64,000 nucleotides of DNA from Triplophysa rosa (Eukaryota > Chordata > Actinopteri > Cypriniformes > Nemacheilidae). Positions 1 to 15,283 of this stretch are shown one piece after another. The notes under the pieces are model-generated. The model had not been told where the DNA came from. It worked only from the letters and a program-made list of their open reading frames with translations, and searched no databases. The translations under genes and the position numbers were made by a program. How positions within the stretch are numbered: the stretch's first letter is position 1; each line of letters opens with the position of its first letter. The stretch is from assembly GCF_024868665.1 (NCBI RefSeq), contig NC_079906.1, positions 15,263,829 to 15,327,828 of the forward strand, given 5' to 3'.

Positions 1-24
1 TAATTGCACAGTTTGGAGTCTAAC

Positions 25-655
25 TTAAAGGAATAGTTCACCAAAAAATGAAAAGTCTCTTAATTTACTCAACTTTCAGGTGTATATGGCGTTTCTTCAG
101 TTCGAAACAATTGAAGTATTTTAAAAAAGATCCCTGCTAAAAACAAAAGAAAATGTAATGGTTATAATGGGACTTGTATTTATTTTATAGGAAATTATTA
201 TGGTGTCTACTGGTACAGTATGTGATGGAGTGCTCATCGTAAAAAAGTTAACGGTTAATAATGGTATTTTAATGAAAACCATTAAAATATCTGTGATGGT
301 TTCTATTGGGTTTCTGTTTTTTTTTTTCAGCATGGATATCCTGGCTCTTCCTAGCTTTGCAATGCCAATGGGGTCCAAGGTTTTGAAGCTCCAAAAAGTT
401 GGTAACCGAACAGCACTGGCCCCTATTCACTTCTATTGTATGGACACAAAACCAATGCGAGTGAATCGTGGCCAGTTAACATCTTTCTTCAAAATATCTT
501 CTTTTGTGTTCTGCGGAAGAAAGAAAGTCATACAGGTTTTAAATGATGACAGTTTTTTGTTGTTGGGAGAACTATCACTCTAAGCTTAAGACTTGACAAA
601 CGCAGAAGAACAAGGGATTGTGCAATAGTGTATTTTTTGGTGAACTTCCTTTAAA
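25..655. repeat. Palindromic MITE, family 1, copy a
   Basis: The ends are imperfect inverted copies of TTAAAGGAATAGTTCACC. The right half carries the family's internal blocks, such as CATACAGGTTT and a TGTATGGACACAAAACCAATG-like segment near 440-460. Seven or eight copies of this family occur in the window. About 150 bp near 200-360 does not match the other copies and may be a private insertion. It is non-coding; open frames across it are by-products of the palindrome. Confidence 0.7.
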
Positions 656-2769
656 ACTGTCAGAAAATACATAGAGAGAGAGACAAAAATTTGCCAAAAA
701 GCACAACAATGTGTGGCCTTACAATAAAACTCAATAGCAGTTTGGTAATATGAAAGCTTCCAGCGGAACAATAAATCAGTACGTGGCAGGTTCAGTGACA
801 CGCAACATTAGATTTCAATGTGATGTGACTAACAGAAAGTGACGAACGAAATAATAAACACCATTTTTGCTTAAATCTATCAAATCAAAGAAGCTGATGA
901 TTAAACTTGTGTCAAATAAATGAGAAACACCTTCATAAAGAAGTTCTAAATTCAGAGATGTAAATGAATCGCACCTGAGCTTTGTTTGTTCTTCATTCAT
1001 ACTTGTCATGAGCAGCCCAGACTGAATTCCATTTTTAGGGAACATTTCCAGAGTGGAATTATGATAAAAATAGAACTGCTAGAATTGTATTGATAGCTAA
1101 AACCATGAGCCAGATATTTTAAAAGCTAAGACAGCGTCTGAGGCATGTGTGGAATTTTGACAAGTGTTCAACTTCTCAGAAATTCTGCAGCGTTTTCTTG
1201 ACTCTGATTTGATGTGGTTCTACACTTAAGCGTTGTCAGCACGCTGGGTTGTTTCCCACATGTTTTGCAGTTCATTTCTTGCTGAGCACACTAATAAACT
1301 GGGTTATGAAACATCGCTTTCAAGGGATTTGCTGCTTAATGTAAGGAAATGTAAATCTCAGTAAAAGCTCAGTGCTTTTCACATGATATAAATGGGGTTG
1401 ATATGGACAGAAAAATTACCTTGTCACTCTCTGTTACTTCTGTTCACTCTCTCTTCCTCTCTCTGTCTTTCTCTCAGTCTTATGATTTTAATGTTGCTTA
1501 TTACTTCATCGGTATCTCTCTTGTTGTTCATCGTTTCTCTCTTTGTGATGACAGAATCCATAAAGACCAGAGCCACACCTCTGACACAATATCTCTCACG
1601 TTCTCTTGTGATAATTCCCTCATGTTGCTCTAAACATATGCTGTTATTGTAAGTAGACATTGTAAGAATCATTTCTCAACTCTTGTCATAATGTTTTCAT
1701 TGCTGATGGTACAAACCAAGATTCTGGGGCTAAATATATAAAATCATAGATTTATACCACTTCTGTAGTGATTTGTGTTATTTCTGAGCTTGACGGGCCC
1801 AGTTTACAATGAACTGTTGTTGGTAAAAGATACATACTGTAAGGTTTTCCACTTTTTTGTTTAACAGTTAAACAGTTGACATCAGGGCTCACATCAGTTC
1901 TCCATTCTGGCTGAATTATTTCTTCAAAGTCTAATTATCTTCCTCAATGTCTCTCTTTTGTCCTTCCTATTTGTTTTTCTGCTCTCTATCTGAGTAAATG
2001 GCTGGGGAACAGACATATAAGCTGGGCTTCATAATATTTCAGGCTCATATTTCTCCTGCATTTGGCTTGTCAGGCAGCTGGTGAATCTGGCAGAAGACAG
2101 TGGGCATCTCGAGTGCCGGTCTTCTGGCTCCTGGGTGGATCATACCTGCCTCTGCTTCTCTAAGTGGTTACAACAGGCCGCTCCTTAATGCTGTGATATC
2201 AGCCAACGCCACCTTGATAGACCTCTACCTGTGAAGTTCATAGGTACAAGTAACACATGCAAAGTGTGACAAAGAACTCAACCCTAATATAGATGTTGTT
2301 CTTCAGAGAGTTTACTTCAAACGTTCACAATGAGGCACTACCCCTGTGCAACCCTTAACCATTTTACAACACACCGCAGCAAAATCTCAGTTATTAGCAG
2401 GAGAGTTAGATTCCTAGGGTTAGAGGTTTGTACAAATTTCCAAGCCTTTATATGAGCAAAATGAATAATGATGGGTTGCCTTGAAAATCTCTTAAAAAAC
2501 ATTCCCAACTCTAATCTCACTCAAAAAGTCTGTAATACCAGTTTGATCTCATAGAAATTATTATTCAGATTTTTCTGCACATGTAGATTTATTTAAAATT
2601 GCATTACCAAAATACAAACAAAATAAATACTGTAAGGAAATAAATAAACAAATAAACATCTAAAATATTTCTAATTTATGGATCTGATCCATCCCAGCTT
2701 TGTAAAGTATTTTTCTCTGAATTTCCACATTTACAGTTAGTTTCTGGATTAAAAGGATAGTAAAACCGA
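656..2769. other. Plain A+T-rich sequence, no gene recognised
   Basis: No transposon ends or protein similarity were seen. A pyrimidine-rich tract (CTCTCT-like) lies near 1425-1480. A possible splice acceptor (TTTGGCTTGTCAG) at about 2060-2073 is followed by a short open frame to a stop near 2187; it is treated as a weak exon candidate only. Confidence 0.6.
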
Positions 2770-3089
2770 ACATGGAAATTATGTCACCATTTACTCAACC
2801 TCAAGTTGTTCCAAACCTGTATACATTTCTTTGTTCGGTTGAACACAAAGAAAGAATGTTAGCAACATTTCTGGGGCATCATTGACTACCATAATAAGAA
2901 AAGAATAATTGTATTTTTTTGTTCTGTTGAACACAGGACATTTTTGAGTACTACTATGGTTGTCAATGATGCCCCAGTAATGTCTGTTGCTAACATTCTC
3001 CCAAACATAATCAGAAGAACAATATTTATACAGGTTTTTCATTACTTTTACAGAATTTTCATTTTTGGGTAAACTATTCCTTTAAGGGT
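2770..3089. repeat. Palindromic MITE, family 1, copy b
   Basis: The two halves mirror each other around about 2930: GAACACAAAGAAAGAATGTTAG and GGGGCATCATTGAC on the left recur inverted on the right as GTCAATGATGCCCC and CTAACATTCT. The right end reads GGGTAAACTATTCCTTTAA, the inverted family terminus. The left terminus is degraded. No coding content. Confidence 0.7.
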
Positions 3090-5897
3090 TTTTTGTTGTA
3101 TTATTCAATCAAATATTGATTTTTACAGATTGTGTGTCTACAAATCCATTTGTTTTTGCAAATTAAATCTTTTTAGGTTTAAAAAATCTTTACTTTAGAG
3201 GCTATAGCCTTTTAATGATATAATATTTATGTTTGTTGTTTATTTATTACCTCTAGGACCTTTCATCTACATTAAACTGTTTGGTAAAGGTCACATGGAT
3301 GGCAGATCCGGATTGATTCTCAAGGATAATTATACTTACAACTGAAAGGGCCCTGCACAGCATTTCTATTCTGCATGAAGACACAAGACCTTCACAAATT
3401 ACGAGTCATTTATTGAGTCATGCAGTAAGCATGTAGGAGTGCCTCATGTGGAGCTCTATGGGATGCTGAAATCAGGGCGAAGGCTGAAATGTCAAGGGTG
3501 CTGATCTGCTTGTGCTGAGCGGAGCTGTCCATGGTTCTGAAATTAGCAGCCAGCTTTGTGCTGTGCCATGTAATGATGCTGTCTATGGTGCTGATGAGAG
3601 CTGTTGCTGTGAGCCTGCATGATGCTTCTCCAATTTGGCCCAGGTTTGGATGGATGCTAATATGCATACACACAAGCTGTCAAATTGCCATGTTTTTGTA
3701 GTATGTACTCATTCATTTGAAGAAGGTTATGCGGGCATGCTGGTGTTGTGTGGTATAAATACGTTCCACGAGTACACCCGCCACATTGGCGTGGTCATGT
3801 GACCTGTTTGACTTTTGTTAAGTAACATTCTTGGCACCTCAAATAGATTTGTGGTATAGGAAATTGTCACGTTGCAAGATCTCAGCAGATGTAGAACGGA
3901 ATTCAGGTATATTTTGCTTTCTGTATCAACCACTGACTATTAAGATTTTCTGCCTATTTAGTGTGCTGGGTCCTTAGTATCCCACACATTACCATGTTAG
4001 TTTCAAACCTTCTTATACAGTCTGCAATAACCACCCCCGGTTACCTTTCACCCAGTAAAACAAACACACATACTTTCCTTTTTACAAGTGTTCTTTGGTT
4101 GTCTGCTCGTAGTTTATACTGTGGAAATGTAGACCACCGAGCTTCTGTCTATCAGAGCTTATATAATTACAGCCTGACCTTGAGGCTATAGTGATTTCTC
4201 TATCGCTCTCCTTCGCTTCCACACACACACACACGCATAGGGAAAGAAATCTGATAAACAACTCATATTCTCCTGGTTTTGGAGGACTGACCTCATCAAG
4301 TAACACTTTCTCTGTGTTTTGTAAGTCTTGAGTAGAGCTCTGTGGGTGGATGTAAAGTGCTGACAAACATTCCTCTGATTGACTGAATCATTAAAAACAG
4401 CGTATGAGTGCTGCCTGCCTCTTTGGTTTGAAATACTGAACACGCTCTCCGGTGTTTCACATGTTTAAAGGGTTTTGTTTGCCCAAGCGCAGAAACTCAT
4501 CTGGTGTTGACTTATGATGAAGGATGGTGACAGGATATTCAAACGCCAGTGCATTTTTAGTTATTTTTAGCATGGAATAATTTGGGTAATAATCTGGCTC
4601 ATTTAATGTTAGGGTGGTTTGCTCTGTGGTCTGTGATGTAACCTTATGCTGATTCTGCAGTAGAGTTGCAGTAATTGATTGAATTACATCTGAACCGGGC
4701 TGCTTGACCACTTTAGCTCTGGTCCAAAATGTAATGAGCTGCTTGCTTCCCGCTGCCTGGGCAAGTGTATTCTGAGTCAGCATCATAAATGCCATTAAAC
4801 CTCATTAGTGATTGATTTGGATTTTTCTTTAATATTTGGGTATTTTCTGTCCCTGTTGCAATGGATTTTGGGATTGCCTGCTTAAAAAATGTGCATGTAA
4901 TACTTTAAGTCTTGGAATGTGCTAAAATTGGGTATCTAAGAAGACACCACAATTAAGTTACCTACCGTTTGGAGCAACAACAAAAATGCATGTAAATCCA
5001 TATAAATCCATGTAAACATTTTTATGGCAAAGAAAGCGGTCTTGCCTTTTCATAAGACTAATACATTTGATGTTTTATTAAACACATTTATTGTGCGTCT
5101 TCTTATGAAATCTTCTCTATCTCACGCTCTCTTTCTGTTTGACACATTTAGTGCATAAAAGGAACGTCTTGTGTTTGTATGTTGAAGCAAATGGAAAGGC
5201 CAGCTTCATACTGCTCTTTGTTTCATTCCTGAATTGTCAAAGATGTGTCATAAGAAAAATCAAAGAAAGCTGTATTAGTCTTTTATTCGAAGTTCATGTT
5301 ATCTAATTAGTGAACATCAATAGAATAAGCTTGCTTTTGTCGTCACTCTATCTTTCAGCCATGGATTTCTAGGGTTATTAATAAAAGAACATGGGTTTAG
5401 CAGCCGTGGATTTCTAGGGTTGTTAATAAAAGAATATTGGTTTTAGCTAATTCAATGTATTATGTAATTTATTTACATCCTTTGTTATTGGTAAGGCAGT
5501 TTTCAAATAATGTCCGTGGGGTCAACTGCACAACTGCAACTGCACATTTTCAGAGGGGTATGCGAGATCAGTTTTGGCGACCCCCATCCGCCACCCCAAT
5601 ATAGAAAACACACAACAAATAAAAAATCTGTAGACAAGTTGTATATTACCTTTGGAGTCATTCTAGTCATAGGCTTACTGTATTTTAAATCACGTGAAGG
5701 TGACAATCAGATTTGCATAACAGAAGTATTAAGGTTTCCTTTTAAATAAACACTTTTACAGAAACACTGCTTCACAGTGTAACAGATACACAATTCTGAA
5801 AAGATAAATAACACATCTGAAAACTAATAAAACAATGGAGTAAAAAGTAGTATAAATAGGCTACATAAAGTTAATGCTCAGACATACACAATAAATT
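3090..5897. other. Plain intergenic sequence
   Basis: This stretch is unique-looking, with a short CA run near 4220-4232 and one small tandem duplication (5356-5446). No transposon ends or gene were recognised. Open frames here are short and lack coding character. Confidence 0.55.
5356..5446. repeat. Two-copy 45-bp tandem duplication
   Basis: Unit 1 (5356-5400) and unit 2 (5401-5446) both run from CAGCC(A/G)TGGATTTCTAGGG to a GGTTTTAG-like end. They differ at a few bases, so this is a fairly recent local duplication. Confidence 0.85.
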
Positions 5898-6345
5898 ACG
5901 GCTGCAACTAACGATTATTTTGATCACTGAATAATCGGACAATTGTTTTTTCGATTAATTGGATAAAAGGCTAAACAATTTTCAAGTTTAACTTTTGCTT
6001 ATAATAACTAAATAAAACCCCAAATAAGGGTATTTATTGTATTCTTTTAAAAGTGGGTTTCACTTATATAATCTAGAATTTTGACATTTAGCCTAATACC
6101 TTTAATAAAAAAGCTTGTCCAGTTTTAAACAATAAAACTTCTTTAAATATCCCAAATATAAGTAGCAATCGAGTTGTAGCCCATTAGAGATGTGCTGGTG
6201 AGGAAATGTGCCCAGTGAATAATAAACTTATTTTGATCTTCAAAGTTAGACATTTAAATGATTCACTTTCCTCCAACAAAATGTATTATTGACATTATTT
6301 ATTATTATCAAAATGAATAAGAGGTATGACATGCTATACTCGCGT
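5898..6345. repeat. Possible hAT-type MITE, left part, split by the Gypsy element
   Basis: It opens with CGGCTGCAACTAACGATTA, followed by TTTTTTCGATTAATTGG, a pattern I associate from general knowledge with abundant fish hAT-type MITEs. No matching inverted right end was found. The Gypsy insertion at 6346 may separate it from its right part beyond 9252. The class is inferred. Confidence 0.4.
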
Positions 6346-6549
6346 TGTCACGGGATACTAGGGAACAGAAGGATGTCACCACCACAGGTAAGGTTGATAG
6401 GTTTTAATGAGATCCAAAAAAACTCCGGAAACAGTCACAAATGAAACGTATATCCACAGGGTAACAGAACTCCTTGGTAAAACAGGTAAACCAACAGACA
6501 GAATGTAATCCACACGGGAAACAGGTATAAACCAGAGTGATGGGTTACA
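6346..6549 (-). repeat. 3' LTR of the Gypsy element (inner edge tentative)
   Basis: The outer edge is firm, since TGTCAC directly abuts the CGCGT duplication. The inner edge is placed at GGGTTACA (6542-6549) because its sense form TGTAACCC matches the TGTAACC left at the far end of the element. No clear polypurine tract lies just upstream in sense, so the LTR could extend toward about 6660. Confidence 0.5.
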
Positions 6550-6639
6550 GGTGTGGGTTCAATCAAGGCTGACGTGTGGTGCAAGGGATAATGGGAAATG
6601 CAGTCCAATGGGTTAATACTCTGGTGAAAGGGAAAGTGG

Positions 6640-9251
6640 GAATTGGGAAACAGTCATTGATGCAGGGGGCGTGGCCGGCAAGGACGACCCCGGGGGCGTG
6701 GAGTTGGGCAATCCGGGTGTGCTGTGTGGATCTCCCTGAGGAGCAGTGGGTCCAGAATGTCGTTGCTGGGAACCCAGGACTGTTCCTCCGGACCGTAACC
6801 CTCCCAGTCCACGAGGTATTCTATATGACCACTCCGAAGTCGGGAATCCAGGATAGTTTCAACTCGATAGATCTGCTGAGCACCGTCGATGGGAGGGGGG
6901 GCTAGATATCGATCACAGCACCCCGCTCTGTGGGGAAAGCAGAAACAGGATTAGCAAACGGTTTAAGTAAGGAGACATGGAACGAAGGTGAGATCCGGTA
7001 GTGAGGGGGAAGTTGTAATCGGTAGGTGACTGGATTGATTTGACGGGTGATGGGGAAGGTTCCGATGTACTTGGGACTCAGCTTTTTACAAGGCTGCCGC
7101 AGGCGAAGGTCTCTCGTAGACAACCAAACTCGTTGTCCAGGTTGGTAGAGTGGTGTGGTGGTTCGACGTTTATTCAGACGTGATCCTTGTACATGTGGAT
7201 AGCTTGCTGAAGTTGATGGTGAGCCGAGTCCCAAGCCCTCTCGCTCTCCCGGAACCAGCGGTCCACAGCTGGCACAGAGGATGGTTCTTCAGACCAGGGA
7301 AACAGGGGGGGCTGATAGCCGAGTACGCACTGAAATGGGGTCAGCCCGGTGGAAGTGTGACGGAGAGAGTTTTGTGCGTACTCGGCCCATACCAGGTAAC
7401 GATGCCAGTTGTGTTGGTTATTGTGACAGTAGGATCTCAGGTACCTCCCGATATCCTGGATCTTACGCTCAGCCTGGCCATTGCCTTTGGGGTGGTATCC
7501 GGAGGTGAGACTGACAGTTATGTTGAGGTTGTTTCAGAAAGCCTTCCAGACCCGGGAGATGAACTGAGGCCCCCTGTTGGACACGTTGTCTTCTGGGAGA
7601 CCGTAGTTTCGAAATATGTGGTTGAGGAGGGTTTCAGCCGTCTCCAGGTGGGTAATTAAGTCAGAGGTACTAGTTTGCATGATTTGGAGAACCGGTCCAC
7701 TGCTACAAGAATACATGTGTAGGTGTCCGACAGGGGAAGATCTGTGATGAAATCGACGGCTATGTGAGACCAGGGGCAGTGAGAGATGGGTAAGGGCATC
7801 AGTTTGCCTTCGGGAAGACGGCGAGGAACTTTTCAAATGGCACAGACTGAGCATCCCTTCACGTACCGGGAGATATCCTGAGAGATCCCTGGCCACCAGT
7901 ACCGGGACTTAATGAGCGAGAGGGTTTGTTGGCTGCCTGGGTGTCCTGATCCCGGAACAGAGTGAGCTGAGTCCATGAGGGGTAGGCGAAGGGCTGGAGG
8001 AACGAAGGTTTTCCCCTCAGGACCTCCCGGCGGAGTGGGGTGATTACTGGCCGAAATCTCTTCATCCAGAGCCCATAGGATGGGGCTGACAATCATGGCT
8101 GGAAGAAGGATGGGTTCTGGGTCCTTAGTGTCGAGGTCATAGCTGTACTGACGGGATAGCGCATCCGCTCTACCATTCCGAGTGCCGGGTCGGTAGGAGA
8201 CGGTGAAGTTGAATCTCGTAAGGAATAAAGCCCACCGTGCTTGACGAGAGTTGAGTCTTTTGGCTTCTCTAAGGTATTCCAGGTTACGGTGAGCACTAGA
8301 AATGGGTGTCTTGCCCTCTCCAGCCAGTGTCTCCATTCTTGTAGAGCCAGCTTGACGGCCAGTAATTCCTGATTTCCAATGTCATAGTTACGCTCCACCA
8401 GGGACAGCTTCCGAGTCAGGTAGACGAAGTGTGGGAGTGGTGCAAAACGCTTCCTTTAGCCGCTAGAACGCCAGAGTGGTTTCGGGGTCCCAGGACAGAG
8501 ATCTGGACTGTGTTCCAACCATGGAGGTGAGAGGGGAGGATATAGAACTAAAGTTGGAAATGAATCGTCTATAGAAGTTAGCAAAACCAAGAAAGTGTTG
8601 TAGTTCCTTGACTGTAGTAGGTCGAGGCCAGTTCCGTACAGCATCCACCTTCCCCTGGTCCATTTTGATGTTGTTGTGGCTGATGATATATCTGAGGAAG
8701 TGAATGGATGACTGGTGGAATTGACATTTTTCAAGCTTTAGGTAGAGGTGTTGTTTCCGGAGCCGTTGTAGGACGTCGGTGACATGGTGCATGTGTTCGG
8801 AGCTGTTTCTGGAGAAGATGAGTATATCATCAATGTACACGATGACCGAATGTCCTAGTAAGTCTCTGAAGGTTTCATTCATGTAATTTTGAAAAATGGC
8901 CGGGGCGTTAACTGATCTGAAAGGCATGACAAGGTATTCATAGTGTCCAGAGGGTGTGATGAAAGCAGTCTTCCATTCTTTTCCAGATTTGACTCGGATG
9001 AGATTGTACACGCTGTGGATGTCTATCTTGGTAAAGATGGTGGCGTGTACGAGTTGTTCCAGAGCGGACGGTACCAGGGGAAGGGGGTAAGAAAACTTTT
9101 TGGTGTGGAGGTTGAGTGTTCTATAATCGACACACGGTCTCAGACCTCCATCCTTTTTTCCCACAAAAACAAAACTAGAAGCGGCAGGGGATATCGAAGG
9201 GCCTACGTAGTGCTGCTTCAACGCCTCGGAGATGGTACTGTGCCGGTTACA
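6640..9251 (-). pseudogene. pol: Gypsy pol pseudogene (RT-RNase H-integrase-chromodomain)
   Basis: This pol polyprotein would copy the element's RNA and integrate the cDNA. It reads from high to low coordinates. Reverse transcriptase spans about 9245-8463, with [18 protein letters not shown] and the catalytic YIDD at 8837-8826; the usual MPFGL-type motif reads MPFRS. RNase H (about 8420-8120) includes [19 protein letters not shown] and is broken by a frameshift near 8330. The integrase zinc finger (about 8000-7835) has [20 protein letters not shown] and CSVCA. The first integrase Asp (VDFITDLP, about 7753) is kept. The second is mutated: the usual VSDRGPQF reads VSNRGPQF near 7577. The NGQAE motif with the Glu is kept near 7470. 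The GPY/F-type tail spans about 7150-6990. The chromodomain ([24 protein letters not shown]) spans about 6890-6760. Several frameshifts separate the blocks. Confidence 0.85.
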
Positions 9252-10889
9252 CGCGTTGTATAACACAAAAAAACAACAGGTCTTTGTTTTTTCCCCACTT
9301 ACTTTAATGCTTAGTTTGTGGTTCATAAATATTTAATGAAAACACAACAATAAAATAGTAACCTATGTTAAACATACTTTTACTGAAACGTTATAATTAA
9401 ACCTTTATTGAAAAACGAAATAAGATGGATAACATACATTTAGCCTAACACAGATAAATAAAAGACCTTTCGATTTTCCAAAGTCTCTGTCATCCTGTCA
9501 ATCATTGTCAATCGCTGTTTCACTGTCCTCACGCAATCTCTGTGCATGGAAAAGACGCGTCAGCTCGTGCTGTTTGCAGAAGACGCATCTGCTCCCGTTA
9601 TATGAAGAACACGGGCCTGATGTTCAAACTGCACAGCTCGCGTTGTATGGGGAAGACGCATCTGACATTTAATGAAGAGCCCAACAACTAGCTTATATGC
9701 ATGATAGTGGGATACTTAACAGCTTTACCAACCTTCTCAGACTCTCCCGAATGTAAAGCTCATTCACAAACAGATTTATTTTACAAGCGACAGAGATATG
9801 TGGAGGTGAACATATACTATGATATGAACTAGCCTACCTCTCAGGCAACGTTAAATAACTTAAAGATTTACAGAGATGAAATGATATACCAATAGATATT
9901 TATCCACTTGGACATTGTTTTTGTTTTTGATTGTTCTCTTGAATTTACTTGTTTTTAATTTGCAACAGTAAGTGCAACAGTAAATTAAAGACGAAAATCT
10001 GAACGAAACCATAATGTTTATATAAATAAAAAGATAAGCAAATAAAAACAGAATGTAAATTATACATTTCAAAATGCATTTTTCCGTCAAAATACAGGCC
10101 ATGAATTAAAAGTACTGTATGGATTTTATCCTCATTTCTATAGTGACTCAAAACACTGAGAATGTGAAACCTCTTAGTGTGTGTCTGGGATTTTCCGCCG
10201 TGTCGTCATTGTAACAGAGCAGAAAGACATATCAAGGCCTGTTGAGCACAGAGACTTTAAACTTTAGAAACATGTTATATACTGTAGCGTATACGTATAT
10301 GATAGTGCATTTTCTTTTTTTGCGCAATTTGACTATTATGAATACAATTTTTTGCAAGCAGTTTTATTACATTTGCAATATGAAAAATAGATACATATCT
10401 GTGAGCATTATGTGGTGTTAAGTGTGTGTGTGGTGATGCAGTGTGGGAGTATTTTGTTCTTTCAGCTTAACCTGCTGTTTTTGTCGAACGAGAACGAGAG
10501 GGCAATTTATCAGTATGTGAGAGCAGAACTTTACATATTAAATGCGTTACAAGCACATCCTGACAAGTGCACACAGCAGCATTGTTTCACAGCAAATATT
10601 TGTGTTTGCTGTAGCTTGTACCTGGATCTTTCTGTCAAATATTGTCTTAGGAACCCAGCATTCCTTAGCACTCAGCAGCTCTGCCTATGCAATCTCCTGG
10701 TAAGGCCCAGTATTGCTAATGATCAATGTAATTGCATTGATTGTTTAACAAATTGTTACATTAGAGCAAATTGCAATTTGTCAGGTGATAATGTTTGTAA
10801 TTTGTACTTTAGTCTTACTTCTCCTGCAGGTGTGCAGAGATTCAGGCTTATGAACTCCACGGAGACTGATTCCAGTGTCTGTAACTGGG
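9252..10889. other. A+T-rich flank, no gene recognised
   Basis: The first about 430 bp may be the displaced right part of the MITE that begins at 5898. Two related segments (GAAGACGCATCTG with an upstream GCTCG(T/C)G) occur at about 9570-9600 and 9633-9668. A 177-codon Cys-rich open frame (10412-10945, plus) has no recognisable family and runs into the next MITE, so it is not called as a gene. Confidence 0.5.
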
Positions 10890-11275
10890 TTAAAGGAACA
10901 GACACTGAGAATTCTGACATCATTACTTACCCTCATATGAATTGAAAACGGTATGGATTTCTTTTTTGTTTGTGGAACATGAATGGGGTTATTTATACCA
11001 GAATTCTTTAATGAAAGTGAATAGTGACCATAAATGTCAAGCAACGTTTTCTGTGAATAATGACTTAAATCTCTACCTGCTTTTCTGTACAAAGCTATTG
11101 TATGCCTTATAATACAGTGCACGACTATTTTTAGCTTGAATGCCCCTGGCCTCATCCTCTTTCTCTGTGAGAAGTTGAAACAGTTCAGACATTCTGTTCT
11201 ACAAAAGAAAGAAGGTCATACTGGTTTGAAACACACAAGGATGAGTAAATGACAGAATCTTTGGGTCCCTTTAAA
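10890..11275. repeat. Palindromic MITE, family 1, copy c
   Basis: The left end TTAAAGGAACAGACACTGAG and the right end ATCTTTGGGTCCCTTTAA are degenerate inverted copies of the family terminus. The internal GAAAGAAGGTCATACTGGTTT block, followed by GATGAGTAAATGACAGAA, is typical of the family. It is more diverged than the other copies. Confidence 0.65.
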
Positions 11276-14333
<3,058 letters not shown>

Positions 14334-15283
14334 GTTAAAGGGATAGTTCATCCAAAAATGATAATTCTGCCTTCATTTACTCACACTCGTGTCATTTCAA
14401 ACCTGTATGACTTTCTTTCTTTTGCAGAACACAAATGAAGATATTTAGAAGAATGTTGGTAATCGAACAGTGGCGGTACTCAATGACCATGTTTACATGG
14501 ACATCAGTAATCTAATTATTTGCCTTATTCTGAGTAAGCTAATATTACGATTAAGGTGTTTACATGAGTTGCTTTAAGATTATACCTTTCATGTTCCCGT
14601 TTTACATGTTACACTACATAGTTCAATTAATGGCATACGTCATTACGTCCCTAAGCGACGCCGTTAGACGTTCCCTACATAATTTCATGTACCAACAAAC
14701 AGTTCGTCTTCGCCATGGTACCACATACAGTTTTTGGCGTTTCATTTATTTTCTAGAATTGTTGGCATCTTTCTTCTTTCCCGTTCGGACCAAAAATGTG
14801 CTTTCTTGCTTGAAGCCATGTTGTTTGCCGTAAAATGAGACGGCTGTCCACTGCCGTGCATGTGTGTAACCTGTCGCAAAGTGCCGTGTAAGTTCCTACG
14901 CACCAGTAATAGTGCGATTAAGCTGTGTACATGTCTATACCGCACTTCGATAATGCGACTTAAATAGGAGTACTCCACCCGTCTTAATTCGATTTGTGTT
15001 TACTACGATTATGAGTTTAGACGGATTAAGCCAATCAAAAAGCTCTGTTTACATGGTCCATTCTTAATCACAGTATTGTCTTAATCGTGTTAGTATCGGA
15101 TTATTGTTGTCCATGTAAACGTGGTCATGGTTTTGTGTTCATACAATAGAAGTGAATGGGTACCGCCATTTTCCGATTACCAACATTCTTCAAAATATTT
15201 TCTTTGGTGTTCTACAGAAGAAAGAAAGTCATACAGGTTTGAAATGACAAGAGGGTGAGTAAATGATAGAATTTTTTTGATAG
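14334..15283. repeat. Palindromic MITE, family 1, copy d, split by another transposon
   Basis: The left half (TTAAAGGGATAGTTCATCC to about 14483) and right half (about 15128 to 15283, with CATACAGGTTTGAAATGACA) form the usual palindrome. They are separated by the 644-bp element at 14484-15127, which sits in the middle of the palindrome. Confidence 0.75.
14484..15127. mobile_element. Non-autonomous DNA transposon with GTTTACATGGACA ends
   Basis: The terminal inverted repeats are TGACCATGTTTACATGGACA on the left and the inverse of TGTCCATGTAAACGTGGTCA on the right. Subterminal copies of GTTTACATG occur inside (for example near 14550 and 15048). There is no transposase. The terminal core is shared with the element at 58245-59392, so the two may belong to related families. 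The superfamily is unknown. Confidence 0.65.

Larger units (their letters stand above)
6346..9251 (-). mobile_element. Ty3/Gypsy chromovirus, 5'-deleted copy
   Basis: This is a 2.9-kb minus-strand LTR retrotransposon flanked by the direct repeat CGCGT (6341-6345 and 9252-9256), which fits a 5-bp target-site duplication. The 3' LTR lies at the low-coordinate end (TGTCACGGGA... on the plus strand). The high-coordinate end starts in sense as TGTAACC and then goes directly into reverse transcriptase. The 5' LTR after its first few bases, gag, protease and the start of pol are therefore missing. Domain order is RT, RNase H, integrase, GPY/F module, chromodomain, which is diagnostic of chromoviruses. 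Frameshifts make it inactive. Confidence 0.85.

Noticed and set aside
8943..9263. Plus-strand open frame opposite reverse transcriptase
   Set aside because: It is the antisense shadow of the Gypsy pol sequence.
10412..10945. 177-codon Cys-rich open frame on the plus strand
   Set aside because: No recognisable domain, no splice or promoter context, and its last about 50 codons are inside a MITE.
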